In this document: piece after piece, positions 58,771-64,000 of the stretch
How the letters are laid out: each line of letters begins with the position of its first letter
How positions within the stretch are numbered: position 1 is the first letter of the stretch
NCBI GenBank assembly: GCA_034670405.1
Contig: JAXDDX010000004.1
Coordinates: 12,269,501-12,333,500 of the forward strand
Length of the DNA stretch: 64,000 bases
Direction of reading: 5' to 3'
From: Hoplostethus atlanticus
Lineage: Eukaryota > Chordata > Actinopteri > Trachichthyiformes > Trachichthyidae
Notes under the pieces: model-generated
What the model saw: only the letters and a program-made list of their open reading frames with translations
The model's database searches: none
What the model was told of the DNA's origin: nothing
Translations under genes and position numbers: made by a program

Positions 58771-58849
<79 letters not shown>

Positions 58850-59139
58850 AGAGAGAGAGAGAGAGAGAGCAAGAGCAAGAGAAAGAGAAAGAGACAGCGT
58901 CAGAAACAGAAAGAAAGATGGAGTCAAAGAGAGAGACAGAAAATGAAACAGAGACAGAGAGAAAGAGAGGGAGACAGTGTGTGTGTGTGTGTGTGTGTGC
59001 GTGTGTGTGCAAGAGAAAGAGACAGCACATCAGAGACAGACAGAAATGAGTTGCAGAGGGAAGAGAGAGAGAGACAGATACCAGAGATAGAAAAAATGAG
59101 AGAGGAAGACAGATAAAAAGAGAGGGAGACAGATTGGGA

Positions 59140-59209
<70 letters not shown>

Positions 59210-59340
59210 TACACACAGAAAGGAGGTGCAGATGGAAGAGAGAGACAGATACAGAGATGCAGAAAACATGAAAGAGAGTCTGAGAGAGAGAGAATGAGGG
59301 GAGAGAGAGAGAAAGACTGAATAAGGAATGGGAGAGAAAA
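58734..59340. repeat. purine-rich block of GA and GT repeats
   Basis: GA repeat at 58,773-58,869, then GA-rich sequence with GT repeats at 58,977-59,010 and 59,141-59,205. ORFs of alternating Arg/Glu or Leu/Ser through it are artefacts of the repeat. Confidence 0.97.
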
Positions 59341-61427
59341 TGAGAGTTCAGCCTCCCGGATTCTCTCGCAGCGCGTTGGCAGATTTGATGAGGCTTGACC
59401 AGGTGTGGGGAGGAGGAGGGGGGGAGGAGGAGGAGGGGGGAGGAGGAGGAGGGGGGAGGCAGGGAACCTGGTCACTGTAGATTGGATTGAATTTCCTCTC
59501 GACAAGCATTGATTATAGTAGCCGACACCGTGAAAACCTCCAGCCGGAGAGTCAGGCCAGACCTGTCAGCTGGACGGCACGATGACGTCGCAGCAGGAGA
59601 GCAGTTGGTTGGTCAGCTGCAGAAACACACCAATAAATAAAGAAATCTATAAAGAAATAACCTGCATGCTGGGTTGATGCTCCCTCACACAGCCCTGTCA
59701 GACTCATTGAGATATCCATTTGAAAAAAGTGACTCCAACTCTTACAAAATGACTGATCGCACAAAAGTAAAACAGATTTTGGTACTTTTTAGAGGATAGT
59801 AAATGAATTGGTTGACAACATGATTGATGATAGACTGGATAAATATATTGTGTTGGAATAGATCTCCTCATACGGAACAGGACTCCTGCATCCTGATTGG
59901 TCTTCCACAACAAAAAAGTGTCATTAAATTGCTGTCAGAGCGTCTTTTTCCCATCAACACTTGGTCAGGATTCTGGGTGTTAAGTCACGAGCCCCTCGCT
60001 GATCACGAAGCTACACAAGCATAACAAAACACGTACCATGTTATCACCGCGAGTACATGCCTTCTTACCACGGGGCTCCCCCCGGTGGGAAGCGAATGCC
60101 GTGCTCTCCCCCGTTGAACTACACATGGCCGCACCAGAGCGGGTGTTAGGGAAGAGCGGGCAGCACGTGTTTCCTGTCATTGTCAGAGAGCTCATGAAGA
60201 AGAGGCAGGGAGGCTGCAGACAGGCCTAATTAAAACCTTCACTGGTATGAGTCCTGTTTGATCTCTCTATACGGCCCCAGGAGGCCAGGGGAGGGAGGGG
60301 AGGGAGGGGAGGGCTCCATGTCGCCTTCCCCCCTTTCCCTCTCGCTAACCTCCTCTTTCTCTGCCGTTTCTTGTCAGAGTAATATCCATGTCACCATATT
60401 TCATAGTTATACATTACTGTATTGATGTTTTTTCGGTCGCTTTAGTCACGGGAGTATATGACAGGAGTGAAGCAGGGGGGGTGTTAGCGCTGGAGTGGTT
60501 CGCTGAGTGCTTTGCTGGTGGGAGATTTTGTAAAAAGCAGCTTTTAAATATGTAAAAACCTTTTTCTGGAGAGTTTCCAGAGACGAGACGTTTCCTTTTT
60601 ACCAGTTTGAGGAGGACCTTGAAGAGACTCAATGTCAGAGGGCCTTTCATACTTTGGGTTTGTTATTGTTCAGTTAGTTTTATTTCTCTTAACAGATTCA
60701 AATGCGCCAGTGACGGTAAATAAAAGTGAAGGTTTGCACTGAGCACATTGAAGACATTGAGTTGAGTCTTATACTGTATATAATGCTAGCACCTTCAATT
60801 TCAGTTTCTTTAAAGATTGGATAAAATATTTTTGCAAGATTTTGAGTTTTTGAACTATGATGAAAATTCACTTGAACTGACTGAATGAAGGTGAATTGAC
60901 CCCCACGCTGGTTGTGTGAAGAGTCTGGGACCAACACAATAAAACCTGATGTTTCCATGAGAGGAAGACTCTGGTGTTCCTGTACTTATGGATGGCTCAT
61001 AGATGACAAGATCAAAGTCACCAGAAACACTGGCAACAACTTCCTGCGCTCCGTCAATCCTCTGAGATATTTAAAACCTTCTTGTTTTGAAGCCGGCGTT
61101 GTTTTTTTCATCCGCACTCTCGTGAAAATCCATCCTTTGATGTTTTCGACATCCTCAAAATTGCTCTAATTCCTTTTGCCACTATTTATGAAACTGTTAA
61201 TTGAGCAATTACCGCAGTGTCGATCTGTCACATTTACCAATTGTAATGCTTTACTGTTTTTCCGTTTGAAATGGGTCTGAAATGATCTGGTAGCTCATTT
61301 GAGTGGAACAACCGAGCGGACGTTGACAAGGTAATTTGCCGTCAAGATAAAGGCAGTAGGAGACTCTTTTAATCTTATAATGTTTGAAGTCGGGGCTGCT
61401 TCAGAGCCAGCACAGATTAAAGATGGA

Positions 61428-61474
61428 GAGAGAGAGAGAGGGAGAGAGGGGGAGAGGGAGAGAGAGAGAGAGAG
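61428..61474. repeat. GA-rich microsatellite
   Basis: GA units with GGG interruptions. Confidence 0.93.
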
Positions 61475-62110
61475 GGTGCTCCCCCTTCGATGCCTCCTGG
61501 TTAAACATGGTATATCTTGTCTTCAGGAAGCGGTGCGCTGCATGGCGGCCCCGGCTAATGGGAATCTGCTGCCTGTCATCCACCGCCGGGCCATTTCATC
61601 AGAACGTCAATAAGGAAAGAAGCGGTATAGAGTTTCTGTTGCCTGCTGATGAATGCAGCAATGCTCGAAAATAAAAGGAGAACAGAAGAAAATGCGGCGC
61701 CCGGAGGGGGGAGGGAGATACAGATACAGACTGATGAGGGATTGTGCACCGGGAACGAGATGTCATGAGGAGTTGTGGGTTTTTCTGTCACAGGCATGGT
61801 GGTGGTGCCGTCCCAGACCTCCTCGGCCCCTGGTGTTTACCGTTCAGCTGTACACACAGCGTCAGGGCTCGGTGGCTAGCGAGGACACTCAGACGGCTAC
61901 CAGTTGTATGTTTAAGGGTTCATAGGGCTCCTTTGCTCATGACTAAGAGCTGCGGATGAATAACGGAGGTCTTCTGTAACGCTGAATAGAGATTCACCTC
62001 TGGCAAAGTCTCCATTTCCATTTTGAGTGGCTGAACTTGTGGTGATCTTGTGGTGTCTCTCTGTGTGTCTCTTTCTGTCTCTCAGCCTTTTTTTCTGTCC
62101 GTCTTTCCCA

Positions 62111-62113
<3 letters not shown>

Positions 62114-62154
<41 letters not shown>

Positions 62155-62168
62155 CACACACACACACA
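62114..62168. repeat. CA microsatellite
   Basis: CA repeat with one GCA interruption. Confidence 0.97.
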
Positions 62169-62512
62169 GAGAAGTGACAGTTTCAAAGCGTTGCCTTGTA
62201 GTAGAGCCAGTATTGAACAGAAGCCTCGGTGAGTTCGGTTGTTTTAATTGCTGTCAGAGCCGGGGTGGGCGGGGCTTAGAGCTGGACCTACTGACAGGTT
62301 TCCCTCCAAAATGTCACATATCTGTTTTATAAAAAGTCTCGCCACCTGAAATTCATCCAGCGATATTTAAAAACACGGCCAGAGGTTTCAACACGGCTCG
62401 TAACTTTAATAGCCGCTCGTAACATGCTTGACTTTCAGCCTGCAATCATTTTGTAATACGAGGTTTCAGTTTTTTTCAAATGGTGGATGTGTTGTTTTGG
62501 ATTCCCTTCAAC

Positions 62513-62535
62513 TGCAGCAGCAGCAGCAGCAGCAG
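62513..62535. repeat. CAG triplet repeat
   Basis: Seven CAG units, intronic. Confidence 0.93.
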
Positions 62536-63449
62536 GGCCGGCGTGACTGGAGGCCTGACGGGTCACTGGGTCTTTACCCATCATGCCCCACTTCCTGGAG
62601 CTGCTTGGCCGCGTTGTGCTGCAGGGATGTTCCTCCCCGTCCTCTCAACCTCTTGCCAAAAAACAGCAGAGATGGGGCCTCGATGAATGTCTGGTTCATA
62701 ATGTTGAGGTGAGGGATGGAGGGGGGGGAGAGAGACGGGAGAAGGTAATGATTTAATCATGGCGTGATGGATGGAAGACAACACTCAGGCCTGGTTCTCT
62801 TTCCGTGGCGGGAAAAAGAGTGCAGGTGTTTGCCACCCCAATACTCCGGCTGATGAATCTCATTGTCAGCGCCGGGAGTAACGGCGGGGTTTAATCTTCA
62901 CCGCGCGCCGCAAACACAACTTATTTCCAAGTGTCATCGATTCATCTCCAGCGTTCGCACCGGCATTAGCTCGAGTGTTGATTTGAGGAAGCACTTCCCC
63001 CCCCGTGAGGAAGCGGTCGGCTCGTATACCTGAATAATGCAGCCCTTCGTGTTGACGTTCTCAGTTGTTGTGAGGTTTTTAAATTCAAAATCCAAATCAC
63101 TTACAGCAAATATGCAAGAGTTTGTCCTGGTGACATTGGTGACAATTTACAGAGTTTCAGCAGAAGTTCAACAGAACCACAGAGAGTAAAGATAAACAAT
63201 ACACCATACAGATAACGCAATTACACATCATTGAAGTGTCTGTTGTGCTTCAGTTTATTTTTATTATTAAATAGTGTTCAGAAATAATATTCACTAATAA
63301 TATTGTTTTTATTATGTTTTTCTTAACATCTACAGTTTGTGATACCCATCCACACATTGTGCGATATTTCTTCTTGAAGTACGGCGTCTGTTATAAACAT
63401 TACTAGAAGAATAAACGTATATGGAATGTATACTATTCATCTTTTCCTT

Positions 63450-63546
<97 letters not shown>
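63450..63546. repeat. CT microsatellite
   Basis: About 48 uninterrupted CT units. Confidence 0.98.
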
Positions 63547-63548
<2 letters not shown>

Positions 63549-64000
63549 AACAAGCATGTAAGACTCCCGTTCGTTTCTCATGGGCCTCAAAGTCGTTTTG
63601 GATTAAAAAAAAATGAACGGAAAATGAAAGTGTGTAAAGTAGTCCTGTCTTTGAACGTGGTTATAATTGGAGAGCTTGACGAAAGGGACGGGGAGACGAG
63701 GGAGAGCTCATGGGAGTCTGAAGCCTCTTGATCTGGTTCGTAGACGGGTCTGCGTGACAGAGCGACAGATCCACATGGAGAGGAAGGGCCAGGGGAGGAC
63801 GGGGTGCACATCTCCTCGGCTCGTAGCTTCCCTTCCACATCAGGCGTTTTCAGACTGTCGGCGAATGAAATCTAAGCATCTGTTTTTCCATTTCTGTTAG
63901 CCTGTCACGACGTTAGCTACGCCACGTCAACTCTTTGCGTCGTCGGCCTGTCTCCATTGTTCACAGACTGTGAAATAGTAAGAACTAATAGCTTTGTCAT

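Larger units (their letters stand above)
48105..64000 (+). other. slc8a3: slc8a3 intron 2 (continues past the window)
   Basis: 15.9 kb without another exchanger exon: no match to the start of the alternatively used CBD2 exons (KTI-x-VKI/VDEE-type) was seen. It holds a tRNA-derived SINE, a dispersed repeat, a decayed LINE fragment, many microsatellites, a purine-rich block, and several motif-rich stretches that may be regulatory (50,270-51,300; 55,830-56,050; 61,150-61,400; 62,790-63,000). In mammals this intron is also very long. Confidence 0.7.

Noticed and set aside
58503-59216. Arg/Glu- and Leu/Ser-repeat ORFs on both strands
   Set aside because: Translation of GA/CT and GT/CA microsatellites.

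Overview
This is vertebrate nuclear DNA, almost certainly from a teleost fish. Genes are split by GT/AG introns, the introns are short (the actn1 part takes about 21 kb), CA/GT and GA/CT microsatellites are dense, and teleost-type SINE, LINE and MITE relics are present. The species cannot be named from the sequence. Three protein-coding genes lie head to tail on the + strand; no convincing gene was found on the - strand.

(1) actn1 (alpha-actinin-1), about 5.9-27.5 kb. Exons 2 to 21 are present and every exon has the length of its human counterpart. With the inferred 35-codon exon 1, which lies before the window, the protein would be 892 aa. Two places carry alternative exons: a duplicated exon 8 in the second calponin-homology domain (12,084 and 14,033; both 86 nt, same phase) and the classic non-muscle/smooth-muscle EF-hand pair (exon 19a at 25,503, 19b at 25,901). 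Exon 19b is preceded by about 280 bases with no AG, which places its branch point next to the 19a donor.

(2) cox16, 28.6-33.2 kb, a small four-exon gene for a mitochondrial inner-membrane cytochrome oxidase assembly factor. Its exons are too short to appear as long ORFs. The last exon has one extra C.

(3) slc8a3 (Na+/Ca2+ exchanger NCX3), from about 40 kb to beyond the right edge. A CpG-rich, donor-ending segment near 40.1-40.5 kb is a candidate 5' non-coding exon. The large first coding exon is at 46,323-48,104 and has one extra G near 47,880. Everything after 48,105 is its long second intron.

The order actn1, cox16, slc8a3 fits the linkage of ACTN1, COX16 and SLC8A3 on human 14q24. The genes do not form one pathway: actn1 crosslinks actin at adhesions and Z-like structures, cox16 serves complex IV assembly, and slc8a3 extrudes Ca2+ across the plasma membrane. 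The rest is non-coding: microsatellites, a tRNA-derived SINE and several SINE-tail fragments, a decayed LINE fragment, a MITE-like element, a repeat shared by two loci, a 0.4 kb AGT-type triplet array, a 0.6 kb purine-rich block, and several homeodomain-motif-rich stretches that may be conserved regulatory elements. No new gene system was found. The most informative signals are the two splice-control arrangements in actn1 and the two isolated single-base frameshifts in otherwise intact genes.
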